Assembly (NCBI GenBank): GCA_029834535.1
Contig: JAQMWT010000351.1
Location: forward strand, 62,001 to 126,000
Origin: Chrysophaeum taylorii
Taxonomy: Eukaryota > Sar > Pelagophyceae > Pelagomonadales > Pelagomonadaceae
Reading direction: 5' to 3'
Length of the DNA: 64,000 bases
Made by a program: the position numbers and the translations under genes. Under the pieces are notes generated by a model, which saw nothing but the letters and a program-made list of their open reading frames with translations, did not search any database and was not told the DNA's origin. Numbering within the stretch: the first letter of the stretch is position 1; each line of letters starts with the position of its first letter. This document shows positions 16,608-29,196 of this stretch, piece by piece.

Positions 16608-19600
16608 TCAACCTCGACGGCTGACCTGCTTCAGAAGTAATTCAATAATGCCCGTCGTGTCAGAGGCTGGGTGGGCACGGCACGCGACGAGGAGGATGAT
16701 AAAGAGGAGGATGATGCCGACGACGACGACGAGCGTTCTGAGGAGGTGGCGACCGCCCACATTTGCATGGCACCTCTCCCAAATGGAGAAGGATCCATCT
16801 TCGTGGCCGACAACAATAGCGTGATGCACAGCGCTCGAACCTCCACGCGTCGGAGAAATATATGACGAAATCGAGAGAGCCGTCGGGGGGTTGTGAAAAG
16901 GAATTACGCAAAGTGCAACGCCAACGGGATCCCACACGCGAACCGTCTGGTCGTGAGAACAACTCGCGAGTCGCGGCGCGTCGTCGGCGTCGACGAAGGC
17001 TGTCACGCCGATGACCCTATCCGAGTGGCCCTCGAGGACGCGGAGCGCGTTGCCGCCCGCGACGGGGTCCCACGCGCGAACCGTCCGGTCGAAAGAACAA
17101 CTCGCGAGTCGCAGCGCGCCGTGGGCGTCGACGAAGGCCGTCACGACGTTGACTATCCACGAGTGGCCCTCGAGGACGCGGAGCTCGTCGCCGCCCGCGA
17201 CGGGATCCCGTGTGGGATCCCACACGCGAACCGTCCGGTCCAAAGAACAACTCGCGAGTCGCGGCGCACGGTCGGCGTCGACGAAGGCCGTCACGCCGAT
17301 GACCTTGTCCGAGTGGCCCTCAAAGACGCGGAGCGCGTCGCCGCCCGCGACGAGATCCCACACGCGAACCGTCCGGTCCCAAGAACAACTCGCGAGTCGC
17401 AGCGCGCCGTTGGCGTCGACGAAGTCCGTCACGCCGATGACCTTGTCCGAGTGGCCCTCAAAGACGCGGAGCGCGTCGCCACCCGCGACGGGATCCCACA
17501 CGCGAACCGTCCGGTCTTTAGAACAACTCGCGAGTCGCAGCGCGTCGTCGGCGTCGACGAAGGCCGTCACGCCGGTAACCCAATTCGAGTGGCCCTCCAG
17601 CACGCAGCGCAAAGCAGAGCCGGCGGGCGTGAAGTATGGCTCTCGCGCCGAGTACATCAACGCCGAGCTTGCCATTTTCCGCGCATCGCGTGCAAGCCGG
17701 ACAGCATCCTTACCAGCACACGGAAGAAGGCGCTGCCACAGCTCTTCGGCAAGCCACGACTTACCAGCTTCGCGGACACCATGCTGCGCTAACACAAACG
17801 CATCAAGCACGAGCGATGCTCGAGGCAACAACTCCGCGTCCGAGATGAGCGTCTCGATTTCGGCTGCTCGTTCGAATATGAATCGCAACGAACACAACGT
17901 CGCAAGCGCGGCATCGGCAAGGCCAGCCCTGAAGAGGTGGATCACGATCCACCGCAAAGCGTACCCGAGCGGAGCCGTTGCGAGCTGCTGCCCCTCGTCT
18001 ACAAAGCCGGTGCGGCGAAGGGCGTCGATCGCGTACATGTCGCTCTCGAAGAAGCGGCCAGCACGTTCGCTGAGAAACGGCACGAGCGAGGTAGCGCACG
18101 TCGCGGCGAGGCGACGATGCGCGGTGGTGGCGTCGACTTTAAACTTAGAGTTGTCGAAGGTGCGATCGCAGCCGTCGCCGATGAGCCAGTCGACGAAAGA
18201 CTTGTGATAAAAAGAGATACGGTTAGTGTCGGTGACGGGGAAGAATTGCGAGAGACTGCGCACAATCTCGACAGCCTCGCGCTTGCCAACGCCGCTGAGG
18301 GTGGGCAAATCGTCCGCGACGTGCAACGGGGCTTGCGCGGTGATGATCGCCTCGACGACCCGGCGCGTTTTGCTGTTGGCTTCGCCGAGCCCATCTTCGC
18401 CTAACACACGCCTCAGTTCGTTTTCATAAATGCCGGCAAGGCCATCGGGGTACCCGTCGAAGTCGAAATCACGGCGCGATACCCTCGCGTACGTACTGGA
18501 GGTACAAAAACGAGCCCTTCGCCTTGGCGGCGGCAATGGCAGAAACCGCCGTCTTGAGTTCGTTGCCCTCCAGGAATGGCGCCAAGACGTGACGAAGGAA
18601 CTTGACGACATCGTCGGCGCACCGAGCGGCAAACTTGTCGGCATTGAGGTAGTCGGGACGCAGCGACGAGAGCTGGTTGCGGATGTCGACTTCGCAGGCA
18701 GGCGCAGCGCGACGGTAGCTTGGCGAAGTCGCGCGCCACAAGATCGAGAAGCGCATTCTTGCTGTTGTGCTCGGCCTCGTCGAGCGCATCTATAAGAATA
18801 ACAAACCGGCCGTGGCCGTCGGAAGCGCGTTCTCGAAGCTCAGACGCTACCTCGCGGCTGGAAGATCAACCGATCAGCGAGTATTCTTGCGTCGGTGCTG
18901 ATGGAAACGGCGTCCGGTGTGCCCACAGTCTCCCGCGTGCGCTCGAGCATAAGTCGAAAGGACTCGAGCTTCTCGGCCATTTGCCAGGCGAGCGTCGTGA
19001 TCGCGCGAGTCGCGTTTAACGGGGTCGTCGTGCCGACAGAGGAAAGAGAACGCGGTCGCCCATCATCTTGACGAGGTGCGACATGATGGCCGTTTTGCGC
19101 GGGAAGCCAGCGTCCGCAACGGCCGCTCGACACAGTGGTCCTTCGAGATCGCGAGTCCAAGTTTTGATAGAAAAACCACGTTCGCGCGCCCTCGACTTAC
19201 CGCGACTCGCACGCTTCCACGTCGGCGCCGAAGTCGACAGGACTCAGCCAAATGCGGAGCTCTGAAATAGGCTGTACATGACCCTGCTGGCGTTGGTTAC
19301 CGGTGACCGCGGCGCACGCTTTTACGACCACGCCAAACTGAAGGGCATCGATGCGCTCGGTACGTCGCGAGTCGATCCGCGCGAAAAGGTTGTCGTACTT
19401 GGGTCCATCTAGCCATTTTCTTTAAGCCCGACTTTTTTTTCCCCTTGAGTCCCAGCTCGATCGCTTTCTCGACAACTTTCTCGGTCCTCTTCTGCGCCTC
19501 GACGTACTTCTCCTTCGGTCCAGCAAGGGTGCTTTTGAGCTCGATGAGCGTGTCGCGGAGGGTGGATAAGCGGTCGCGTATGCGCGTCTCGCGATCGTCA

Positions 19601-19764
19601 ACGGATGAAGGGCCGTTCAGATAAGCCTCCACCTTCTCGACAAGCTTGGTGACCACCGTCTCCACCGCTAGCCCTGCGGCCGCCGACACGATCACCCATT
19701 TTGTTGTTGGGAACAGAATGTGACGTGGTGAAAACTCAACAGAAAGTAGACTACTACAATTCAA
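16608..19764 (-). pseudogene. NACHT-WD40 (NLR-like) gene, frame-disrupted
   Basis: From 19764 the N-terminus is helical (VEKVEAYLNGPSSVDDRETR). Next is a degenerate P-loop region (DAGFPRKTAIMSHLVKMMGD, about 19100), then TRAITTLAWQMAEKLESFR, and a clear Walker B (FVILIDALDEAEHN, about 18790). NACHT-type winged-helix sequence follows (FYHKSFVDWLIGD). Then come five near-identical WD40 repeats of 46 residues (GHSDKVIGVTAFVDAD...SWDRTVRVWDPV) and one or two degenerate ones. The last 30 residues add a hydrophobic helix (TLVVVVGIILLFIILLVA). The longest intact frame is 18644-16608 (678 aa). The NACHT part needs several frame changes, so the gene is a pseudogene or contains sequence errors. NACHT-WD40 proteins are signal-sensing ATPases related to NLRs and fungal HET proteins; a role in recognition or cell death is a family inference only. 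Confidence 0.75.
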
Positions 19765-22700
19765 AAGGAAGAAGAAGACAATGAAAGGAGAATACTACAA
19801 TGTCGTCGTCATGATTGAGTAGCGTTGACGGCGTTTTGACATCGCTCCTCGTGAGGTTTGATGCCGCACAGCACACGCTCTTCATGCTCCCACGGACTTT
19901 GAACAACAGCCGACTTCTAAATGTGGGAGGGTGGCACGCATCCACGGGCAACGGTGCAACGAGGGGAACTTATTTGATCCCAATTTGGACGGGAATGGCG
20001 TCCCTACAGGCCACCAAGAATAATTGGTCGCAAATAATAACGCCCTCATTTCAATATCAGTGGGGCAACACGTCTCGCTGGCGACACGCGACCGCCGTCC
20101 ACCGCCTCGAGGCGCGATGGCGAAAAAACCAGGCCCCAAACCCAAGTCTGCGCGGGGCTTCTGGCGCCGAAGGACGCACCCAAAACGCGGCGGCGGTCCT
20201 TCGACAAGTCGACGGCGGACACCGTTGCTGCCAAGAAGCGGAAGCAGCAAGTGCTCGTCGAAGAACTCTGAGTGGAATGAATGGACCTCGTGGTGGCAGC
20301 TCGATGATCCGCTCAGAGGGAAGTGTCGTTCGACGAGGACGTCGAGCTGCACGTGCGTCGGGACCAGTTGCTGCTGACGGAGGTCGAGGAGAACTCAAGT
20401 TCGTGATGCCTTCGCCGCCACCCGTCGGCAAGAAGCCCGAGATTTTTCGACCTGACCATCATGTCCCCCGCGGGCGTTGCGAAGGACACTGTCGACTACT
20501 ACTACTATCAAGTCCGGGCCATCATAGAGTACTAGTCCTCGCGCGAAGTCGACCACAAGGAGGGCGGCATCTTGCTGGTGACGAAGCCGACTCGTGTCCA
20601 GGGTGAAGGTCACCGACGGCCACGGTTCGGCTAACATTCTGGAGAAACGCAAAGCCCAGGAGGCTGCACGAGCTCAGGAGGCCGAGGCCAAGCGCCAGCG
20701 CGCGGAGGAGCGCTCCCAAAAGCGAGCTGCGAGGGGCCAACTGTAGGCGCGTCTTCTGGCCGCCCGGTATCGATGCAGGGATGGCTGTATCTGCTAGGGT
20801 CTTCTGATCGGCGTCGAGGGCGCGATGCCAGCCGCCTCGCCCGGTGCGACACTCGCGGCGACCTGAAGAAGCGACCCTGCGAGAGGAAGTAGTGCGTGAA
20901 GGAACGCGAGGCGGCCGCTGCTGATGATGACGATGACGGGACGGGCCCACAGTTGCCGACGATTAGGTCGAGCACCTCGACTTTCGCGCTGCTCCTGTCG
21001 ACTTCCTCACTCCCACCGGACCTCTCTCGACCTAGTGGCGCGTCCGCCGTGCTCTAACTGCGTCTATTTCTCATTTTTCGCATGTACGTGGCCTTTCACA
21101 TCCCGCGTTATTTTTGGGGTTTAGGACCATCAAGCCGCAGTCCGTCGAAACTCGTTACAGACCAGAGCACTCGCTGCCTCGGGAAGTGCGGGGGGACTGT
21201 TGGGGCTATATTTGTGGTCTCGTCGGCGGCGTCGCTGGTGTCGTCCGCCACGTAAAAAAAAAAATGCAATTATTCGTGACCAGCCAGCCGTCTGTAGTAT
21301 ATAAATCAAAGACCGAAAAAAAGTTGTTTCTCTCCAGTGGCCAAAAAAACCTCAGATGTGACGCAACTCAACGGAATTTTTAGTTTCTCGTTGCCACAAG
21401 TGACAAACACCCCAAGAATTACAAGCTCGAAAAAAGAACAGTTTTACACCGCAAAATCTGAGAAAGTCGCGGCAGAACTGGGTTGAACATTCGAAACCAA
21501 CTCCCCTCATTATCACGAGGGTGCCCTCCGTTGGTGGGCAACTGACAACTGCTTGATGCAGATTCCCAGCGCAAGCTGCCGTGGGCGCGCGTGCTGCACG
21601 AATCAGATCAGATTATGCCGTCGGGGCAGACCGACGTGGAGAGCGAGATTCCTAGGAAGCAAGATGCGAGGTCTTCATGCCTCTTGCACACGGTCGGAGG
21701 GGAAATCGTAAGTGTCCATCGACGTTTGACAGTAACAGTATGCCGATGCGACCGTCGATTGGGGACTTGCGACATGAAAGAGCGCAAAAGACCTTCCGGA
21801 GCGACAGGCTCCCACCCCCATCTTACTGATGCGAAAGCCTCGGCAAGCATGGCACCCGTGCGAAGACGAGTATGCGGCGGTGTTGGCACCAACTTTAGCG
21901 GGTGCACGAGTAGCACGAGCACGAGCACGGCAGTGGCTCGGAGTGCGCAGGCCGTTCTAGGTGGCCGATACGGCGGTCGCTGTGGGGTTGCACAGCACCG
22001 CGTCAGAAGAGGAGGTGTGTTCGGTAGCGTTGGTTTAGGCGTGGTAGAGCGTCGCGGATTTGACGGCAAGCTCTCGGTCGGCTTCGTTAAAAGCGAGCGC
22101 CGCAGCGAGAGCGGGAGTGACGAAGTGTGACACGCGGACACCGCCCCAGCTTATCGGCCTCCACGACATAACTTCGCCAGGACGAGAGAGCACGACGAAT
22201 TCCAATGTTGCGAGCTTGGTCGAGCTCGACCAGGCTAAGTTTTGCAAGCTGCAGTGTGGTGACACAGCAGGAACGTATGGAAATCCCGGCGTCTGGTGGT
22301 GACGGCGTGCGAAGAGAACACCGCGCTCGGGCGATGATCCCCAGCTTCTAGGCTTGCGAGCCGCTCTGCGACAGAGTTGTGTAATAGAGCGAAGAGACGC
22401 AAAGCGCGGAGAGGCTAGAGGAAACGTAGCGAAGAACCCTACTCGAGCAGCATCATCCCTGTGATTCTCATAAATCTTTGGAGATGCCGCGGTTCTCTCA
22501 AGCGAATGACACTGAGTTGAAAGTGTGGGGCGATGCGATGCTTCGAGTACAGACTTGCAGGTGGCGCTAGCAGCTTTGTCCACGGAACCACAGGCAAACG
22601 CATTGCCAAGGATCGAGAAGCTATTCGTTGGTTTTTGCAGCGCTTCACTTTATAAGCAGATGCGATTCTCTTTAATTGGGCGTCGCTTGAGTTCGCTTCG

Positions 22701-22838
22701 TCCCTTGAATCGAATCAATGGTGGAGGGCGGCGCCTCTGTACATCCCCTCCCGCGCATCAATGCGGTTTGGTCCGCAAACGCAACCTCGAAGAATACTTC
22801 CCAAAGCAATGCCACAATTTGAGTTCGAAAGAGCGAAG
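19765..22838. other. Gene-poor region with degenerate coding-like scraps
   Basis: No intact gene recognised. At about 20100-20450 (plus) three frames carry Lys/Pro-rich coding-like text (MAKKPGPKPKSARGF, SFDEDVELHVRRDQLLLTEV). It looks like a decayed protein gene of unknown family. Minus-strand frames at 21608-22141 and 22035-22583 (about 180 codons each) have no recognisable motif and unusual Ser/Arg/Pro content. AT-rich segments at 21240-21420. Confidence 0.35.
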
Positions 22839-25800
22839 ATATATAGCAGCGTTGGGAATTCACTGGGCTCACTTCACTAGGTTGTTCACTGAATTTCGTT
22901 CACTTCACTTCACTTCACTTCACCGAAAATTTTCGTCCGAAGTCCAATGTTCACTTCACGTTCATTCACTTTGGCTGACGCCCAAGTCTGATGAGCCAAG
23001 TCGAGCCGCGCTACCTCTGGAGGTAGAGGATAATGTTGATGATGAGGAGGAATTTAAACGCGGTGTTAACAGAAGGAGGAAGTTCACAAGAACGAGCCGA
23101 TTGCGACGTCGATGTTGTGACGTGGAACACACACCCGGCAACAAAAGTGGACGAGGGTTTTCCAAGGTGTGGTGGGACTGCGTGCGTCGACTGAAGGAAA
23201 ATCATCCTGACCACCGCGTTGACCAGTGGGAAGGCGACGACGCATGTGTGTATCCGGTGCTGGGAGCGCCTTAAGGTGACGAGAGACTTCAAGAAAAGGG
23301 CACATGGCAGACGACCAAGCCCTCTTGGGGCCCACTTCAAGGCTGCGCATTCGGAGGAGGACGAGCGGGACGTCAAAAGCTCACCAAGAAACAGAAGACA
23401 GACCAAGAAAAGGAGGGCGTTTTTTATGACGGCCGTGGGCGTTCTGGCAGCCTCGATGGGTAAATTGGATATTACGAGATACTTCATGGCCATGCCCAGC
23501 CAGGCAAAGCACTCTTCCCCGATGGCGACGTTCTCGGCTCGGCACTACGTGTACACGTCGCAGCGGATTTTTTCCAACCGCACCTTTGACGACGAAGATC
23601 ATCGCAACCTAATTGAGGCGGCGTATTACCGCGGCGGTGGCGGGAAAGGCAAGCGCCCTCGTTCATGACTCGAAAGGCGCTGTTTGATGAATGGGTGGAC
23701 GCTGAATATCGTTGTTTTGTTGTTCGAATCTTGAAGCACGTCGTTACTATGGAGTGTTATTTATGAAGCGGCTTTCGGCAATCCATTCGCCCAGGTGCTG
23801 CATGACACTCAAGGATAAGTTCAAGCGACAGGCCATTGGCCTATCCTTCATATGGCCCGATTGGAGTGGCGTTGAGACGGTGTGCGTGGGCCTTGTTCCA
23901 GGTGACGACGGAACCGATTCCGGCACGGCTTCTCTGCTCCGTTCTGTGGTCGCGGAGCGTGCGAGAATCGATATCGATTTGGCGGCCGCAACCATTGTTC
24001 AAGACCGGGCTGCAATTTGCGTCGCCGAAGAATTTTTTGATGAGGTCGAAGCGTGAGACATGCATGATATCTCAAAAATCTCGGGAGCGGCATGCGGCGA
24101 CTTGACACGATCCAGAGGCAAGAAGGTGATCAATCCATTCCCAGCTGGCCAGGAGCTGCTGAACAGTGCCCACGATGGAACCAAGTACTTTTCTTACGGC
24201 ACACGTTTGAAGGATCTGCATGCGCTTTTGCCATTACAGCCAGGGAAATCAATCGCCGAAGCTCAAGCTCGACCTCAATAAGACGAGGTTCCGGGCGCGA
24301 TACCAACTTATTCGTTCCTTGCTGCGTATGCACCACGTGCTCAAACTGTACACGGCTACCAACATTGGACTCCCCTGGACAATCAGTGATGAGCAATGGG
24401 TGGCGTTGGCTGAATTCGAGGCGATTTTTGCTATAACGGATGCGGCCGTTGTTTTCGTGCAACATGAACACGTATACCTGGGGGCGTGCGCCGCATTGAT
24501 CAGGCACAACATGATCGAGTCTCTGCGAGCTGGGACGCTAGAAGTCATTGATCTCCCGAACATAACTGCGAAATCCATGCCATGTAAGACTGTCTCGATG
24601 TTGACGATCTCAGCGAGACCGGCAAAAACCTGTCTTCAGCGGGCTATTATTCTCGAATGAAAGAGCGTCGGTTTAGCGGGAATAATGAAAACAACTACGT
24701 GCGTCACTTCGACTACGAATTCAACGATCGCGAGCTGATTGCCTTCCTTCTTGACTTTCGGACTATCAACTGCCGGCACCTGTCGTCCAATCAGAGAGCT
24801 CGGGCCAGGAAGTTGCTTGCTCAAGGAAGAATATGTGATTCACGCACGAACTGCATTCCACCACGAACAGGCAAAGAGACTTCCTCCGAGTCTGCGCCGC
24901 CCTCCGAGCCTGCGCCTGCCCACAGTCTCTTGGCGGCACTCGACGCACCCGGCGCTTGGGACGACGACATTAAAGTGGCGACGTGCCTTCTTTTGCTATG
25001 CCTGAGAACCAGATGCCCGATTTCAATGTGGAGGAGTTTGAACAGGCCTTCACTCTATGGATCATCAGGCTGTCGAGATCGCTCAACTGGAAAGAGCATT
25101 ATCCTGAACTTGAGAAGAAGGATGAAGTCGGCTTCACAGACCTGGCTCGACGTTGGAAAGCTGTATCGACCGCTCACCAAGGTGGTGCAGTATGGGTTCC
25201 TTCCTTCCGGACATGGCGAGAGCCTCCTCTAAGGGTTTTTTCAATTGGTAGTACACATGGCGGCGCGCAGAGCTACTACTGTGAGCGCTGCCTGGGCATT
25301 GGAAATCTTGTAGTCCTGACCGAGGGAAAGAAACACGGTCATGCTCGGCGCGGACGAGGCGGACAAAGTTGTTGCCAGCATACTGCTGCGCGCATGAACA
25401 AGAATTTCTTCATTGCGGCGGCGGCCCGGATTTTAAGTACAGGGACCTCGTGTGACACGAGACCGAGTTTTTCAAAAAACGCCGGGAGCACCATGATTCC
25501 CCGAAGATTCTTTGGAGATGGAGGTTGATGATGAAGAACCAGACGAAGATGATGCCGAGGTCGGTCGGTCGTTCACATCGCCTAAAAAAGTAAGAAACAC
25601 TGAACCCCATCCACGGTACCTCCCTCCTCCTTCGTCCCGAATTTAACGCGAACGAATCTAAGAGCACCAGACCTAGGAGGCAATAGCGCGCGGGGGGCAC
25701 GGAAAAGACTGACGGGGCGCGGCAGGGACCGACGCTGGCGTTAAAATAAAAAAAGTGACGTTCACTTCACAAAGGTTCACTATGGTCACATAGGGCGGCG

Positions 25801-25906
25801 ACGTGTTCATCACTTCAAATCACTTCACCAATATTGTGCGTGGCTGCTGGCGAAGTGGTTCACGTTCACTTGCTGAAGTGAATTCCCAACAACAGCTGAT
25901 ATATAG
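22839..25906 (+). mobile_element. hAT DNA transposon, both ends present, transposase decayed
   Basis: The element spans 22847 (CAGCGTTGGGAATTCACT) to 25898 (AGTGAATTCCCAACAACAGCTG) and is flanked by a perfect 8-bp direct repeat ATATATAG at 22839-22846 and 25899-25906. CAG/CTG ends with an 8-bp target duplication are hallmarks of hAT. Subterminal regions are packed with TTCACTTCAC motifs, likely transposase-binding sites. Inside, on the plus strand, are a BED zinc finger (VCIRCWERL with LGAHFKAAH, about 23245-23360) and segments typical of hAT transposase (IFSNRTFDDEDHRNLIEA; TISDEQWVALAEFEAIF; FNVEEFEQAFTLWIIRLSRS near the C-terminus). The frames are broken by several shifts and stops, so this copy is not coding as read. 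A near-identical inverted 3' half is at 6.25-7.9 kb and an older fragment at 41 kb. Confidence 0.85.
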
Positions 25907-28849
25907 CTTTCCTGGAAAAAATGTGTTGAGCACTTCCTGGCACGCAACGGGGGCAGAGCAGCATCAACGTGATTGCGTTCTCGCTTACCTGAGATCATAC
26001 GTCTACTCTTTCCCGTATCACCTTCTGACAGTCTAATTGAAAACTTGTTACCATTCCTGCTCCTGGCATGAATTTCTTGTGTGCACCGCGCATGGCTAGG
26101 TGTTTTGACGTGCAATCCGGTGGCGTTGTCAATGTGACAGCTTCCGAATTTCGGCCCATCGATCGGGGTTGTCAGACAGACAATTGGCAACCCCGTGGTG
26201 TGACAAGTTTGAAACGGCTAAAATTCGCAGTCTCACCGATAACTCTATTGTTAGCTCCGATCCGCTATGCGGCCCATGGGGTTGGACAATTGGTGTCCCA
26301 CGCATATGAGACGAGCGCAGAGCCCCGGCGTCATGTTCGACGCAGCGCGCAGACCCAGCAGTGTCCCGAGTGGGATGAAAATCGCTAGATGTGATCGAGC
26401 GCACGAACGGCAGCGATCGATTCGTAGCTCGAAGAACAAGGCGTCTCAACCGAAACGTACGAGCTTCGTCTTGTCCTAGCAAAAGTGTTTGTCAGACGGC
26501 GAAGGATTATCAATGAATTCTTTGTCCCCGAGGTTCCCTATATTTCCAATCTCGAGACTTCGAACCGGAGACGCCTCCTCGCAAATTAATAATGATATCA
26601 GGAATATCTTATCTCGTTTGCCAACAACTCGTCATCGCCGTCGACGAGACATCCTTATTTTCGGGGATTGGCCATCAACCGGATGCTGGAGACCATTTTT
26701 ATATCGGGGGAGCAGACTTATCGTCGCGTGCGTAATTCGGAACTACGACGGCGGAATACGAGGACACCTTGGCTCCCAACCTGAGCGGTGGGTAGGAAGG
26801 CGGTCTAAGGAGGATTGACAAAGCTTGTTTCCCGCCGCGTGCGGTTCTGGGTTTACAATTTTCTCAACACACGCACACCTTCCAAATCGTCGCTGCAGAC
26901 ACCGTCGTCTCCCATCATCTTGTAAATCGCGTAGTTTATTGGCCATCTCGTCGACATCGGCCCCCAAGTAGTATGGATGATTATCGTGTCGCAGACAGTG
27001 CAAGCTGTGCTAGTGGGCTCGAGTGAGTGCGCCAAAGAAGCTTTAGTGAATAAATTGACGAGTCCTCGCTAACATTAACTGGAACCTGCCGATACGCTTG
27101 ATCGTACATTTGGGGGTGATGGCCAAAATCAAAATCGATGGAGTGCACCATGGCGGTGGCATTTCGGTTGATATCGGAAGCTGACGCGGATTTTTTTCCC
27201 GCTGCGATCGGCTCCCAATATTGGGCAACGGTGCAAGTTGTGAGCTAATTTGATTTGCCGTCGTCTGCTGCGTTGATGGCATCATCGAAACACCCCGGCT
27301 GGCTGCGACAGGTTTTTGAAGTAGTTTTTAGTTAATAGAAGGTCGAATGCTGAGGCGAACTTGAGGACGCAGGGAAAGTGACCGATAACCATGGTTGAGC
27401 GCGCAGGTCCTCCGCATCATCCAATGAAACCACTTCTTCTTCAGATGATATTCCCGTGAAGTTGTCAGTCTCGTGGGCTTGGCCTCCTCGTGCGCGCTAT
27501 CAAAAAATACTTGATTCCACCCCAGTATTGCTGGGTAGCACTGAGACCGACCTCGTTGACTTGTCGGTCGGGATCTCTCCTCGCGAATGCGGTTGGGTTC
27601 AACGTTGTCACCGAGACGTCTTCCCAATACGCAGCTGCGTAACTCTGCCGAGCCTTCCTCCTCGCGCGGGAACGGGCAAAACCGCCGCTTTGACATCTCA
27701 TCTGCGCTTTGTCTTTGTTGCTGCTTCATCCCGACAAGCCAAAGGGATACTCCAGTAAAAGCAGGGGCGGTACCCTACGCTTGTGGCGCGAGGGCCGCGG
27801 CGGGTGCTTCGGCATCGCCGGTAAACTCTGCGGTTCTCCTGCTGCTTCTGCAGCTCTTGATCCTTGCAGTCAGTTGTCACCACCCTCAGTCCCGAACCTC
27901 ATTGGATCGCGGTGTCATGCAGGTGGTCTAGTAACCGAATCGCTTGTGGCTGCACTCCCACAGTGCTCGCCTGTTTACGTTCTTTTTTGCTTGCTTGCTT
28001 CCTTTTCCGCGCTGTATCGGGCAGACGTGGTTCTGCGGGAATTAGGGTTTTTCTTGTCGCCGAATTGGCTCTCTCAGGACACCGCGCTTGCTGGGTTTCG
28101 CAGCTTGGCCTGGGGCCATGTCTAAGTCGGCCATGTCTAAACACTTCATTAGGTTGTGGGCTCGTGTCGCGGTCTGTCATAGGTTTCGTGCACAGTTTCA
28201 TGCTCCGCTACGTCGACGAGCTTCGTCTTCTTCGAGTGCCATGCGGGGACTTGTGCTGGTCGCAAAGTCGAAGGACTCGCTGGAGCGGCGGAAGTGTGAG
28301 CCGCCGGAGCGCCCTCGGCGGCTCTCCGACGTGTGCGCAGCGAACGCTCGAAGATAATACTTGACAAGCAAGCAGTCTCGAAACTTTTTGCGGCAACCGA
28401 TCATTTCTGAATAATTCTCTTCGCTGTACCAGCCAGCGTGTGAACGGCGGGCGTCGTCGGTGTGGAGTGCGCCGTAAGAGCTCACTTTTTTGCTGTGGTT
28501 TGCAACCGCAACCGAACCCCGGTTTTCTTTTTCGGGCCATATCCGCAGCCAACTGACCCGCGGCATCCGTAATAACGCGGATGACCGTGTGGTTGAATGA
28601 CCAGCAGGTGCAGATAGCCAATGCAAGCGACGCGAGGCAGCGGTCGACGCGCGAACGCAGCTGCTCGTGGTGGTGGTGCCATGGTGTGCTACGCTTTGCG
28701 ATTTCAGAAATAGTTCTGAATCAGTATTTTGTGGATAGAACTTTTCGTAGAATCTATCCCGTAGGAGAGAGAAAGAAAGAAGGGCATCGAGGAATAGGAG
28801 CTTCGAGCAAACAGCAGCATCAACAGACAGGTATGTCTTTCATCGTTAT
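25907..28849. other. No gene recognised; decayed coding-like scraps
   Basis: Plus-strand 26495-26600 (INEFFVPEVPYISNLE) and 26700-26760 (IFISGEQTYRRVRNSELR) look like old coding sequence, family unknown. The many short frames in all six phases have no consistent codon bias. Some AT-rich stretches occur (26580-26720). Confidence 0.35.
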
Positions 28850-29196
28850 AACTAACTAACTAACTTCGGACCTCTCCCGGGCATGGGAGCCAGGCTGGGC
28901 CGGCAGTAGCCGGTCCAGGATCATAGAGCATAAATCACGCAGTTGGGGTAGAGGCGAGGGATGAAAGTGCGTGGATGGCGGACCGCCACTGCGGACCGCG
29001 GTCTTGTGCGAGGTCGTGCCACGAGTTGAAGGGGATGTCGCATTTCCGGAGTGCCTTGGCGAGCGACCTCCCGTACGTCATCTGCGGAGCCCCCGGTGGG
29101 CGCTTGGAGCGGACCCAAGACGATTTCATCGTTATTCCAACGTAAAACACGAAATAATTGCGCGAATCTCTTCGGTCGTTTGTGGAGAGTGATCAT
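28850..29196 (-). mobile_element. LINE (non-LTR retrotransposon) 3'-end fragment
   Basis: Minus strand: KRPPGAPQMTYGRSLAKAL, then FNSWHDLAQDR and QWRSAIHALSSLA before a stop. The RRxGRPxxxWxxxL...LAxDRxxWR pattern is typical of the end of LINE reverse-transcriptase proteins. It is followed by the shared 3' UTR (CCGGCCCAGCCTGGCTCCCA) and a GTTA array at 28852-28864. Strongly 5'-truncated. Confidence 0.7.
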
